Shown here in pieces: positions 19,307 to 29,385 of a stretch of DNA of 64,000 nt; the stretch's first letter is position 1; the number at the start of each line of letters is the position of its first letter. This DNA is from an uncultured Hyphomonadaceae bacterium (GTDB lineage: Bacteria; Pseudomonadota; Alphaproteobacteria; Caulobacterales; Hyphomonadaceae), in contig CALKFG010000002.1 of NCBI GenBank assembly GCA_938084575.1, forward strand, positions 62,001-126,000, written 5' to 3'. The notes below the pieces were generated by a model. The model ran no database searches, had not been told where the DNA came from, and saw nothing but the letters and a program-made list of their open reading frames with translations. Made by a program: the position numbers and the translations under genes.

Positions 19307-21073
19307 ATGACCTCGCTACCCGACCGTCCCAACCCCGCCCTGCCCGACAGAGACCTGGCTGGTCGCCTGCGCACACCCGCCGCGGCAGCAGACCCCCAGA
19401 CCCGACCGACCGACATTGGCCATGTGATCGCGTGTGACGGCACCAAGGCTGTAATTGCCGCACTGTCGGACCCCCGGGACGATTTGGAACCGGCCTGGGC
19501 AGTGGGCCAGATGATTACCATTACGGTCGATACGCGGCGCCTAATCGGCCTGTTGTTCAAGGTTGAGGCCGATCAGGGGGTCTGGACCCATGAGAGCACC
19601 AACCGCCTGATCCTGTCCGTTGAGCTGAACGGCGAAATCGGATGTGACGACAACGGCCTCTACGCCTTCTCCAGCGGCATGTCGGTCTATCCGCGAATCG
19701 GCGCCCCGGCCCACCGGATGTGTGAGGAAGACCTGCTCACAATCTACCGCGCCCGCCACGAGACCACCATGCCCATCGGCGTCCTCAGCCAGGCGCGTGA
19801 CATTCCGGCGCTGGTGTCGACCGATGCTCTGCTGTCGCGCCATTTCGCAGTGGTCGGGACCACGGGGACCGGGAAATCCACCGCGATATCGATGATCCTG
19901 CACAAGATTGCAGAGCAGAAACCCGACCAGCGTATCCTGATCCTCGACCCCCATAATGAATATCGTGAGGCCTTCGGGGACAAGGCCCATACGATTACGG
20001 TCGATACACTCGACCTCCCATTCTGGCTTTTGACGCTTGAAGAGTTCGCCCGGATTGTGTTCCGGGGCGAGCCGCCCGGGGGTGAAGATCTCGATATCCT
20101 GCGGGAAATGATTCCGCGGGCCAAAGCGATTTACAGAGACGGTGCTTCCGGTCGCATGTTGCGCAAGCCCGGCGGCACAGGCCCCGCTCTCACCTCCGAC
20201 ACACCGGTTCCCTACAGGATCGCCGACCTCATCCAGCTGCTCGACGAGGATATTGGATCGCTGGACGGGGCGCGCCGACGGCTGGCTACGCGTCAGCTCA
20301 AGGCGCGGTTCGATGCGGTGGTGACTGACCCGCGCTTTGATTTTCTGTTCGGATCGCGGGATGCCTCTGATCGGATGAGTGCCTTTCTCGGAACCGTGTT
20401 TCGCGTACCGATTGAGCAACAGCAGATCACAGTCTTCGAAATGTCGGGGATCCCCTCGGAAGTGGTGGATTCGATCGTGTCGGTGCTGTGCCGCCTGGCC
20501 TTCGACCTGGCCCTGGCCAGCCATAGCCGGGTCCGTACCTTGGTCGTGTGCGAGGAGGCTCACCGGTATATTCCGACAGAACCGGACAACGCCTTCGCAC
20601 CCACCCGGGCGGCAATTTCAAGGATCGCCAAGGAAGGGCGCAAATATGGTGTGTCGCTGGGTATCGTCACCCAGCGCCCGCATGAACTCGACCCGACCAT
20701 CCTGTCGCAATGCAACACGATTTTTGCCCTGCGGCTGGGCAATGATGCCGACCAGGACGTGATCCGCCGCGCGATCGCCAATGGCTCGCGGTCGGCCGTG
20801 GCCTTTTTGTCTTCTCTTGCTGACCGGGAATGCATCGCTTTCGGCAAGGCCGTCTCAACGCCGATGCGGATGCGGTTCCATCATGTCGGCCGCGCGGCGC
20901 GACCGACCAGCCAACAGGCCCGCACCTCTTCCGGGGCCGCTGGGTCAGGCGTTTCCATGCACCAGATTGTTGCGCAGTTGCGCCGGGAACGCGCGCCCGA
21001 CCCCGACACCGGATCCGGGGCAAATCCCGGCTCGTCCTTTCAGATCGACGCCCGGCGGCTGGGTCCGGTATAA
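19307..21073 (+). CDS. HerA-like (HAS-barrel/DUF87) ATPase
   Basis: N-terminal HAS-barrel-like region, Walker A VVGTTGTGKSTAI, Walker B LVVCEEAHRYIP, C-terminal IVTQRPHELDPTILSQCNTIFALRLGNDADQDVIR. Confidence 0.87.
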   Translation: MTSLPDRPNPALPDRDLAGRLRTPAAAADPQTRPTDIGHVIACDGTKAVIAALSDPRDDLEPAWAVGQMITITVDTRRLIGLLFKVEADQGVWTHESTNRLILSVELNGEIGCDDNGLYAFSSGMSVYPRIGAPAHRMCEEDLLTIYRARHETTMPIGVLSQARDIPALVSTDALLSRHFAVVGTTGTGKSTAISMILHKIAEQKPDQRILILDPHNEYREAFGDKAHTITVDTLDLPFWLLTLEEFARIVFRGEPPGGEDLDILREMIPRAKAIYRDGASGRMLRKPGGTGPALTSDTPVPYRIADLIQLLDEDIGSLDGARRRLATRQLKARFDAVVTDPRFDFLFGSRDASDRMSAFLGTVFRVPIEQQQITVFEMSGIPSEVVDSIVSVLCRLAFDLALASHSRVRTLVVCEEAHRYIPTEPDNAFAPTRAAISRIAKEGRKYGVSLGIVTQRPHELDPTILSQCNTIFALRLGNDADQDVIRRAIANGSRSAVAFLSSLADRECIAFGKAVSTPMRMRFHHVGRAARPTSQQARTSSGAAGSGVSMHQIVAQLRRERAPDPDTGSGANPGSSFQIDARRLGPV

Positions 21074-21124
21074 ATGCTGGCAATTCTTCTCGTCAGACAG
21101 GGCAAAAACCGCTAGGTCCAGCTG

Positions 21125-22291
21125 ATGGAAGCCAACACTATCGAACCCATACTTGACCAGGCCGCCCTTGATGCGGCCTGTGAGCGCCTGTCTGAAGGTG
21201 CGTTTCTCTGCGTCGACACTGAATTTCACCGGGAACGGACCTACTGGCCCGAGCTCTGCCTGATCCAGGTGTCATGCGAAGGTTATGAAGTCATCGTCGA
21301 CCCGCTCAGCGAGCGGCTGGACCTGTCACCCCTGCTGGCGCTGATCGCCGACGAAAGCCGCGTCAAGGTTTTTCATGCCGCCCGCCAGGACATGGAAATC
21401 TTCACCCGCATGCTCGGTGCCCCGCCCAGCCCGGTATTTGACACCCAGATCGCCGCTATGGCGCTGGGCCTTGGCGACTCGGTCTCGTATGACAATCTGA
21501 TCCAACGGGTGCTCAAGCGCCGCCTCGACAAATCCAGCCAGTTTACCGACTGGAAAAGGCGGCCCCTGACTGACAAGCAATTGTCCTATGCCCTCGGCGA
21601 TGTGACACATCTGCGCGATGCCTATCTCAGCATGAAAGCGCAGTTGGAAGACTCGGGCCGGCTGAGCTGGATTGAGGATGAAATGGCGGCGCTGTGCGAT
21701 CCGGCGCTTTACAATACAGAGCCGCGGCTTGCCTGGCAGCGCCTGAAGCTGCGCAAACCGCAGAAGGATTATGCCGCGGTGTTCGCATCTGTCGCTGCCT
21801 GGCGGGAACAGATGGCCCAGGACATGGACCGGCCCCGTCGGCGGATCCTGAAAGATGACGCCATTCAGGAAATTGCCGATCAGAAACCGACATCCGAACA
21901 GGCCTTTGAACGTCTGCGTGCTGTGCCCAAGGGATTTATCCGCTCGAAATACGCCGACGGCCTGCAGGAGGCCATCCACAGAGCGCTTGAGAATGTTGAC
22001 GACTGGGCCCCTGACCTGCCGAAACGTCAGCAAAATGCAGAAATGCCCGCCGGTGCGCCGGAAATGCTCAAAGTCCTGCTCAAAGCCGTGAGTGACGAAA
22101 AGAGTGTCGTGCCGCGGCTGATTGCCAATGCGGCCGATATTGACAAGCTCGCCCGGGGCGAAACGGGCAACGACATTGCTGCCATGCAGGGATGGCGGTT
22201 CGAGCTGTTTGGTCGAAAAGCCCGGGCGCTTTTGTCAGGGCAGCTCGCTTTATCCTTTCAGGACGGAACGGTCCGACTGTTCGAACTCTAG
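21125..22291 (+). CDS. rnd: Ribonuclease D (DEDD 3'-5' exonuclease with HRDC)
   Basis: FLCVDTEFHRERTYWPELCLIQV, KVFHAARQDMEIF, YALGDVTHLRDAYLSM. Confidence 0.94.
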   Translation: MEANTIEPILDQAALDAACERLSEGAFLCVDTEFHRERTYWPELCLIQVSCEGYEVIVDPLSERLDLSPLLALIADESRVKVFHAARQDMEIFTRMLGAPPSPVFDTQIAAMALGLGDSVSYDNLIQRVLKRRLDKSSQFTDWKRRPLTDKQLSYALGDVTHLRDAYLSMKAQLEDSGRLSWIEDEMAALCDPALYNTEPRLAWQRLKLRKPQKDYAAVFASVAAWREQMAQDMDRPRRRILKDDAIQEIADQKPTSEQAFERLRAVPKGFIRSKYADGLQEAIHRALENVDDWAPDLPKRQQNAEMPAGAPEMLKVLLKAVSDEKSVVPRLIANAADIDKLARGETGNDIAAMQGWRFELFGRKARALLSGQLALSFQDGTVRLFEL

Positions 22292-23760
22292 CTTCTCGCC
22301 GCCGTTCGAAGACTGGATTTGCGTCCGATCAGGCCAGCCAGCTGCCGAAGCCGTCTGCGCACCGTCTCCGACACCATTTCATGATCGTCGGCCCGGACGA
22401 CCAGGGTCAGGTCGCCCGCCGTCCGCTCGAGGCAAGCCCGCCCCAAAAGCCGCCCGGAGCGTCCGGAAAAGGCCCCGCCCAGGCGCATCGCCGTGCCGAG
22501 AATTTCAGCCCGGTTGCGGGCTTTCTCCGACACCAGCGATGCCAGATCGGGAGGCAGGACAAATTTCGAGGAATAGCGATACGCCACAGCCAGCGCCGTC
22601 AACACACGCTGCTCTGGCCGAAGGGCCGGTATAGGGGCCCGCAGGACCTGGTCGAACACCAGCTCCGCGCGATGGTCCGGATGCATGCGCGCACCGGAAT
22701 CCGCCATCAGGCAGGCGGCCCGCACCAGAGCCAGGTCAATTTTCAGCCCCTCTGTCACCGGCGCAATAAAATCGACCAGAGCCTGACCGAAAGCCCGGCT
22801 CGGCTCCGAAAGGCGCAGATATAGCCCGATCGTGTCCACCAGCCCCTGCTCCGCATCCAGATGCAGCGCATCCATGACAATGCCCTCCCGCAGACCATAG
22901 GCCGAGATCGTCACCTCTGACTGGCCGGCCCGGTACAGCACGCCCTCGAGGACCAGGGCGGCATGAAGCAGACTGCGATACCGTCGCTTCGCGACCTGCT
23001 GCAGCTGCAACCGGACCGTTTTATCCGTGCGGGCGGTCTGTGCCGCCTCAATAATATGGCTGAGATCATCGCGGGTCAGCCGGGAGGCATGGATGACCCC
23101 CAAAGGATAGCCGGTCAGCATGGTGTTGATGGCGGCCAGGTTCCGCCAGGCCCCGCCGACGGCATAAAGCTGTCCCTTCTCCAGTGGCAACAGGGCCGAC
23201 GCTGAGACCACTTTGCGGATGGCCTTTGCCCGTTTGCCAAGTGCCAGCTGGTCATCATCGCTGCGCGCAAGCGGCCCCAGGGCATAGGTTTCGCCGCCAT
23301 CGGACACGTCAGCCCCAACCCGGCACAATTCGAGGCTGGAGCCGCCCAGGTCGGCGACGACACCTTCGGCACCGGGCAGACCAAGCGCCACGCCGCGGGC
23401 CGACAGGCGGCCCTCCTCAAGCCCGGACAGGATCGACACCTCGACGCCCAGCACCTGCTCGGCGGCGCGGCGAAACGCATCGCCGTCTTCGGCATCGCGC
23501 ACCGCCGCAGTCGCCACGGCATACACCTTCTGGATCCCGAAGCTCGCCAGAATGGCCTGAAACCGGCGAAACGTCTCGAGCGCCAGGCTGACCCCATCGG
23601 GATGGAGACGCCCGGTCCGGCCAACATCCGCCCCGAGGGCGGCCATTGTCTTCTCATTGAAAAAAGGCAGCAAGGCGGCCCCGGCCCGCTCATAGATGAC
23701 CATTCGAACCGAATTCGAACCGACATCAATCACCGCCACTTTCTCGATGCGGCCCGTCAT
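22288..23760 (-). CDS. ppx: Ppx/GppA family exopolyphosphatase
   Basis: VAVIDVGSNSVRMVIYE, ATAAVRDAEDGDAF, VVADLGGSSLELC. Confidence 0.9.
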   Translation of the reverse strand: MTGRIEKVAVIDVGSNSVRMVIYERAGAALLPFFNEKTMAALGADVGRTGRLHPDGVSLALETFRRFQAILASFGIQKVYAVATAAVRDAEDGDAFRRAAEQVLGVEVSILSGLEEGRLSARGVALGLPGAEGVVADLGGSSLELCRVGADVSDGGETYALGPLARSDDDQLALGKRAKAIRKVVSASALLPLEKGQLYAVGGAWRNLAAINTMLTGYPLGVIHASRLTRDDLSHIIEAAQTARTDKTVRLQLQQVAKRRYRSLLHAALVLEGVLYRAGQSEVTISAYGLREGIVMDALHLDAEQGLVDTIGLYLRLSEPSRAFGQALVDFIAPVTEGLKIDLALVRAACLMADSGARMHPDHRAELVFDQVLRAPIPALRPEQRVLTALAVAYRYSSKFVLPPDLASLVSEKARNRAEILGTAMRLGGAFSGRSGRLLGRACLERTAGDLTLVVRADDHEMVSETVRRRLRQLAGLIGRKSSLRTAARS

Positions 23761-25950
23761 TTACTTGCGCACGCGCCTGCGCGGCGCCAGTCGCGGCGGT
23801 TCGCTGATGACCAGCGCACTTCCCCGCCCGGACAGGCTGGGATTGGCCATGAAATAATTATGTGCACTGAAGCCGGGCATGTCGCTGCCCGGCTGGATAC
23901 GGACATAGCGTCCCTCGGCGTCCATCTCCCAGCTTTGCATATCGTCATTCAGGTTTGAAATCATGATCTGGTTCAGGACCTGGCGGTGTACGGTCGGCAC
24001 CTCAATCGGGACGAGCGCCTCGACCCGACGCTTGAGATTTCTATCCATCCAGTCCGCCGACGAGATGTAAACCCTGGCCTGGCCCGAGGGCAGCGCCGCC
24101 CCATTGGCAAAGCAGACAATTCTCGAATGTTCCAAAAACCGCCCCACCACGCTCTTGACCTGTATGGTCTCTGACAGACCCGGAACTCCCGGCCTGAGAC
24201 AGCAAATCCCCCGCACCACAAGGCGGATCGGCACCCCGGCCTGGCTGGCTTCGTACAGGGCATCAATAACATCACCATCGACCAGAGCATTCATCTTGGC
24301 CCACAGACCCGATGGCCGGCCGTCACGCGCCGCGTCTGCTTCCTTGCGAATGCCGGCGATCAGAAAATCCTCCAGTCCAACGGGGGACATCACCACTTTT
24401 TCAAGAGCGGGCGGCTCCTCCGGCGGGGCCCGGTAAGCAGTGACATAGTTGAACAGACGCCCGGCATCCCGTCCCAAAGCCGGATCAGCCGTGAAAAGCG
24501 ACAGATCGGTATACACCTTGGCCGTGATCGGGTGATAATTCCCGGTGCCAAAATGGGTGTAGGTTCTCAAGCCACCATCCTCACGCCGCACCACCAGCGA
24601 CACCTTGGCGTGGGTCTTGTAGTCGATAAATCCATACACCACCTGCACGCCCGCGCGTTCGAGATCGCGGGCCAGCCGCAGATTGGTTTCCTCATCAAAC
24701 CGGGCCTTGATCTCCACCAGGGCGGTCACATTCTTGCCTGCCTCTGCCGCCTCGATCAGGGCGCTGACAATCGGCGAGTCCAGCGTGGTGCGGTAAAGGG
24801 TCTGCTTGATGGCAATAACATCGGGATCACGCGCCGCCTGTCGGACGAACTGGACGACCACATCAAACGATTCATAAGGGTGGTGGACGAGAATATCCTT
24901 GGCGCGGATGGCCTCGAAACAATCGCCGCCCATCTCCCGGATCCGCTCCGGGAACCGCGCCTCATAAGGGGTGAACAGCAGGTCTGGCCGATCCTTCAGG
25001 ATCAGCCCGGACAGGTCTTTCATCCCCAGCAAGCCTTCCAGCAGCATCACGTCACGCGGCTCGGCATCCATTTCCCGGACGATCACATCGCGCAAGGTCT
25101 CCGGGGCATCCACATCGAAATGAATCCGGACGATCCGGCCACGGCGGCGTTGTTTCAGAAGGATTTCGAATTCCGTGATCAGGTCTTCGGATTCTTCTTC
25201 GATCTCGATGTCGCTGTCGCGCACGACCCGGAAAACACAATGCCCGGTCGACACAAAGCCAGGAAACAAGTCCGCCTGGAAATGGGCAATAATGCTCTCC
25301 AGACGCACAAGACGCATCACACCGGACTTATGATCAGGAAGACGGACGAAGCGCGACGAAAAGGCGGGCATCGGAACCAGCCCGACCATCGGCTCACCAT
25401 TGCCGGATTGCGGGCTCAGCGCGAACGCGATGGCAAATCCCAGATTTGGGATAAAGGGAAACGGATGGGCCGGGTCGACCGCCTGTGGCGTCAGGATCGG
25501 AAACACATTATTGTGAAAGTACTGATGCAGCCATTTGGCATCGGATTTGCGGATTTGATCGATACGCAGAATATCGATCCGTTCATCCTGAAGCTTGCTG
25601 CGCAGATCAATCCAGCAGACCTGCTGGCGCCGGATAAGGTCGGCAACCATAACCTCAATCTCCTCGACCTGCTGGCGGGGCGTGCGGCCATCCTGGCTGG
25701 TGCGGGTGATACCGGCTCGCAGCTGTTCCCGAAGGCCGGCATAGCGCACCATGAAAAACTCATCGAGATTACTGGCGGAGATTGACAGGAAACGCAGCCG
25801 CTCCAGCAGGGGGTGCCGGATATTGTCGGCCTCCTCAAGGACCCGAAGGTTGAACTGTAACCAGGACAGTTCGCGATTCAGAAACCGGTCACTCCCCCGA
25901 ACCGGGCTGGCCATCGTCCCCGTATCACTCTGATCCCGTGCATGTGTCAT
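23761..25950 (-). CDS. ppk1: Polyphosphate kinase 1
   Basis: FLNRELSWLQFNLRVLEEA, LSISASNLDEFFMVR, HHPYESFDVVVQFVRQAARDPDVIAIKQTLYRT, FGTGNYHPITAKVYTDLSLFTAD. Confidence 0.96.
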   Translation of the reverse strand: MTHARDQSDTGTMASPVRGSDRFLNRELSWLQFNLRVLEEADNIRHPLLERLRFLSISASNLDEFFMVRYAGLREQLRAGITRTSQDGRTPRQQVEEIEVMVADLIRRQQVCWIDLRSKLQDERIDILRIDQIRKSDAKWLHQYFHNNVFPILTPQAVDPAHPFPFIPNLGFAIAFALSPQSGNGEPMVGLVPMPAFSSRFVRLPDHKSGVMRLVRLESIIAHFQADLFPGFVSTGHCVFRVVRDSDIEIEEESEDLITEFEILLKQRRRGRIVRIHFDVDAPETLRDVIVREMDAEPRDVMLLEGLLGMKDLSGLILKDRPDLLFTPYEARFPERIREMGGDCFEAIRAKDILVHHPYESFDVVVQFVRQAARDPDVIAIKQTLYRTTLDSPIVSALIEAAEAGKNVTALVEIKARFDEETNLRLARDLERAGVQVVYGFIDYKTHAKVSLVVRREDGGLRTYTHFGTGNYHPITAKVYTDLSLFTADPALGRDAGRLFNYVTAYRAPPEEPPALEKVVMSPVGLEDFLIAGIRKEADAARDGRPSGLWAKMNALVDGDVIDALYEASQAGVPIRLVVRGICCLRPGVPGLSETIQVKSVVGRFLEHSRIVCFANGAALPSGQARVYISSADWMDRNLKRRVEALVPIEVPTVHRQVLNQIMISNLNDDMQSWEMDAEGRYVRIQPGSDMPGFSAHNYFMANPSLSGRGSALVISEPPRLAPRRRVRK

Positions 25951-26630
25951 TCCGTCACTCCCTGGTCCTGCCCGGCATCAAGAACCGCCCGTGCCATCGG
26001 AACCGTCAGCGCCCGCCGCCCCCCTGCGGCCCCCGCCAGTCTGGTAACGGTTTCTTCGATTGCTTCATAGCTCAGACCCAGACGGATTATCAGATAGGCT
26101 TCAACCGCCGGCGGCAGACTCAGCGCCGATCGTGCGGCAGCCCGGTGCAGACGGGCCCGCATCAAAGGCTCATCGGGAAGCCCGAGACTGGCAATCGGTG
26201 CAGAGCGCAGCCGGGAGACGAGATCGCCGGACTGCAGACCCCAATCAGATGGCGGGGTTCGGGCCGTCATCAGGACCCGGCCCCCGAGCCTCTGGCTCGC
26301 GCTGAACAGCGTTAAAAGCCAGTCTTCCTGCCGGCAGAGATCGGCGCGATCAAGGGCCACAAATTCCCCTCCAATTTCGCTCGGGCGGGGCAGGTCCGCC
26401 CCGTCGCCGGACAGGTCGACAAAAAGCCCGCCGCAATCGGCGGCCCAGGCAATGGCCAGCGTGGTCAGGCCTGCACCCGCCGTGCCGGTCAGACAGAAGA
26501 CCGGCGCAAACCAGGCCCCAGTCCGCTTTATCGCTGCGATGATCTGGGCGTTGGCCGGCGTGATACACAGGCCGTCAAAGCCAAGTGGTGCCTCTGGAAA
26601 CCGCAACGGAAGTTGGCTGGACGTCGACAC
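25947..26630 (-). CDS. hdaA: DnaA-related regulatory inactivation protein HdaA-like, with degenerate Walker motifs
   Basis: N-terminal clamp-binding-like SSQLPLRFP; DnaA-AAA+ fold pattern; C-terminal DLVSRLRSAPIASLGLPDEPLM..; located upstream of ppk1. Confidence 0.75.
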   Translation of the reverse strand: MSTSSQLPLRFPEAPLGFDGLCITPANAQIIAAIKRTGAWFAPVFCLTGTAGAGLTTLAIAWAADCGGLFVDLSGDGADLPRPSEIGGEFVALDRADLCRQEDWLLTLFSASQRLGGRVLMTARTPPSDWGLQSGDLVSRLRSAPIASLGLPDEPLMRARLHRAAARSALSLPPAVEAYLIIRLGLSYEAIEETVTRLAGAAGGRRALTVPMARAVLDAGQDQGVTE

Positions 26631-26636
26631 GTCGAT

Positions 26637-27689
26637 TTATGGCTCCTGGCGACCCGCCGCAGCGGCAGATGATAAAACCCAGCCAATTGGCTGGGCTGTG
26701 ATAATCACGCCGCGGTCGCGCAAATCGGCAATCAGCCGTTCGCCATTCCCGGCGAAGACAAAGCGCACAAGCGCCCCATCCCGGGCCACGGCGACTGTCG
26801 AGAAATCCGACACGAGGGGCGACTGAACCAGAGCCCGGCGCAGCGTATTCCACTCTGCCAGCGAGGTATAGCTGACCGTGGCCTGCAGCGCATTGCGTTC
26901 GGCCTCCCGGACAATTGAGGCCTTTTTCCAGGCATCATCGAGCCTGTGTCCGACGGCCTGAGCCGCTAGAGCGAGATCCGGCTGCGGCGCGGTCAGGCCA
27001 ATGTCCTCGACGCCGGACGCTGTCAGCGACGACAAGCGGACCTGGAAGCGGCCGGGAGCGCCGAGCAATTCGGCCAGTATGGCGCGGCGGGCGCCGTTCA
27101 TGAGAGCTTCCTGAGAGAGGTCGTCCCAGGAGCTGAATCGGGAATACCGCCCCTCCGGGCTCAACGCGAGGGGCACAAGATAGGCGGAGCCCTCCGCCTC
27201 CAGCTCAGTGTGCCAGATGGGGCCATACCCTCCCCCGGCGACGGGCACCAACAGGGCCGGCGGAGCTATCTGGTCAGTAAAGGGAATGCCCGACAGCTCG
27301 AGGAAGTCGCGCAACCGCGTCTGGCTGAACACGACGGCCAGCTCGCCCCGGTACCGCCCGGCCCCCCGGGTCTCCTGCACCACATCAACGGCCGCCGTGA
27401 GGTAATCCGCAGCGGCCTGGTCAAGGACCAGCGATTCGGCCGCGACAAGATCCTCAGGCAAGGTCAGCCGACCAATCATGTCGAAAACGCCTTCAAGTTT
27501 CGCAGCGGCAAAGGCCGCCTGCTGCGCCTCGATCACCGTTTCGGCGGTCTCATCAACCTCGATGCCGCGAATGATGAACACCTCCGGAACCTGTGCAAAG
27601 GTCAGTGGAGCAAGGCCTGACAGGGCCACAAGAGCCAGCAAAACTGTTCGAATCATCGTCTTCATCCTTGTCTTGAGAGACAGTAACAA
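26637..27689 (-). CDS. DUF2066 domain-containing periplasmic protein
   Basis: Signal peptide MIRTVLLALVALSGLAPLTFA, VFIIRGIEVDETAETVIEAQQAAFAAAK; typical position divergent from purM and upstream of hdaA. Confidence 0.75.
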   Translation of the reverse strand: MLLSLKTRMKTMIRTVLLALVALSGLAPLTFAQVPEVFIIRGIEVDETAETVIEAQQAAFAAAKLEGVFDMIGRLTLPEDLVAAESLVLDQAAADYLTAAVDVVQETRGAGRYRGELAVVFSQTRLRDFLELSGIPFTDQIAPPALLVPVAGGGYGPIWHTELEAEGSAYLVPLALSPEGRYSRFSSWDDLSQEALMNGARRAILAELLGAPGRFQVRLSSLTASGVEDIGLTAPQPDLALAAQAVGHRLDDAWKKASIVREAERNALQATVSYTSLAEWNTLRRALVQSPLVSDFSTVAVARDGALVRFVFAGNGERLIADLRDRGVIITAQPIGWVLSSAAAAGRQEP

Positions 27690-27742
27690 GCCACCGCCAT
27701 CAGGTGAACCGGGATTTCCCGTCTGGCCAGCGACGGGCGTGC

Positions 27743-28786
27743 ATGCTAACGCGCCTCATCATGGCTGAAGAGATCCTTCCCCCGCTTTCATACCGAGATG
27801 CCGGTGTCGATATTAAGGCAGGCGAGCGCCTGGTCACCAGCATTTCTCCACTTGCCAAATCCACCTCGCGCGCCGGGGTGATGGGCGGACTTGGAGGGTT
27901 CGGCGCGCTGTTCGACCTGAAAAAGGAAGGATGGACCGACCCTGTCCTCGTCAGCGGAACAGATGGCGTCGGCACCAAGCTGATGCTGGCCTTCGCCACC
28001 GGGCGACACGATACGATCGGCATCGACCTGGTCGCGATGTGCGCGAATGACGTCCTCGCCCAGGGCGCGGAACCCCTCTTTTTCCTCGATTATTTTGCAA
28101 CAGGCCATCTGGACGAAGGCACCGCCGAGGCGGTGATTGCCGGGATCGCGGAAGGCTGCCGGCAGGCCGGGTGTGCCCTGGTCGGCGGCGAAACCGCCGA
28201 AATGCCCGGCATGTATCCCCCTGGCCACTATGACCTGGCTGGCTTCGTTGTTGGCGCAGTTGAGCGGGAGGCCTTGCTGCCAGACCATGCCCGCATGGCC
28301 GCCGGAGATATCCTGATCGGCATCGCCTCCTCCGGGCCCCATGCTAATGGCTATTCACTGGTCCGCAAAGTGGTTGAGCGCACCGGCCTTGACTGGGATG
28401 CGCCGGCACCGTTTGCCGATGCCAGCCTGGGAGACGCCCTGCTGACCCCGACGCGGCTGTATACGGGCGCAGCCCTGCCCCTGATCCGGGAGCATCTGGT
28501 CACCGGGCTCGCGCACATTACCGGTGGCGGCCTGACTGAGAACACGCCGCGCATGTGTCCCGACGGTCTCTTGCCCGAGATTGACTATGGGGCCTGGACC
28601 CCGCCGCCCGTCTTTGACTGGTTGCAGCGCGAGGGCGCGATCCGGGAAGACGATATGCGCCAGACTTTCAATATGGGGCTCGGCATGGTCTTCGCGGTCC
28701 CACAGGACGCGGCCGATCTGGCCATGGCGCGGCTGCGGGAGCTCGGCGAAGCGCCGGTCGTCATCGGGAGACTGTGTCCGGGATGA
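27743..28786 (+). CDS. purM: Phosphoribosylformylglycinamidine cyclo-ligase
   Basis: LSYRDAGVDIKAGERLV, GVMGGLGGFGALFDL, VSGTDGVGTKLMLAF, LVGGETAEMPGMY; start could also be 27761. Confidence 0.95.
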   Translation: MLTRLIMAEEILPPLSYRDAGVDIKAGERLVTSISPLAKSTSRAGVMGGLGGFGALFDLKKEGWTDPVLVSGTDGVGTKLMLAFATGRHDTIGIDLVAMCANDVLAQGAEPLFFLDYFATGHLDEGTAEAVIAGIAEGCRQAGCALVGGETAEMPGMYPPGHYDLAGFVVGAVEREALLPDHARMAAGDILIGIASSGPHANGYSLVRKVVERTGLDWDAPAPFADASLGDALLTPTRLYTGAALPLIREHLVTGLAHITGGGLTENTPRMCPDGLLPEIDYGAWTPPPVFDWLQREGAIREDDMRQTFNMGLGMVFAVPQDAADLAMARLRELGEAPVVIGRLCPG

Positions 28787-29385
28787 CCAGGCTTCGGCTG
28801 GGAATTCTGATTTCCGGACGCGGCTCGAACATGGTCGCGCTGGTCGAAGCCGCCCAGGCGGCGGACTATCCGGCCGAACCGGTGCTTGTCCTGTCCAACC
28901 AGCCACACGCCGATGGGCTTAATCTCGCAAGGGCGCGGGGAATTGAGGCAATCGCGGTTGATCACCGGCCGTTTTCGGGAGACCGGGCGGCGCATGAGCG
29001 CGCACTGGATGACCACCTGCAGGCTCGGGGCGTCGATGTGATTGCCCTGGCCGGCTATATGCGCGTCCTGACACCCTGGTTTGTCCGCAGATGGCAGGGC
29101 CGGATGGTCAATATTCACCCGTCTCTGCTGCCGAAATATCCCGGTCTGAACACGCATGCCCGGGCCATAGAGGCCGGCGAGACCGAGGCCGGCTGCTCCG
29201 TGCACTGGGTCAGCGACGGCGTGGATACTGGCGAGGTTATTGCCCAGGCCCGCATCCCGATCCGGCCGGGTGATACCGCCGCCGCACTGGCACAGAGACT
29301 GCTGCCGGCGGAACACCGGCTGTATCCGGAAGCGCTGCGCCGCGCCTGCGCCCGGATCCGGGCCGGCAACGGCCAGACAGACTAG
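28783..29385 (+). CDS. purN: Phosphoribosylglycinamide formyltransferase
   Basis: [66 protein letters not shown] overlap with purM. Confidence 0.95.
   Translation: MTRLRLGILISGRGSNMVALVEAAQAADYPAEPVLVLSNQPHADGLNLARARGIEAIAVDHRPFSGDRAAHERALDDHLQARGVDVIALAGYMRVLTPWFVRRWQGRMVNIHPSLLPKYPGLNTHARAIEAGETEAGCSVHWVSDGVDTGEVIAQARIPIRPGDTAAALAQRLLPAEHRLYPEALRRACARIRAGNGQTD

Noticed and set aside
19307-21073. HerA-like ATPase as part of an antiphage defence island
   Set aside because: Neighbours are aspS, rnd, ppx and ppk (housekeeping); no Sir2, DUF4297, TIR, restriction or integrase genes nearby.
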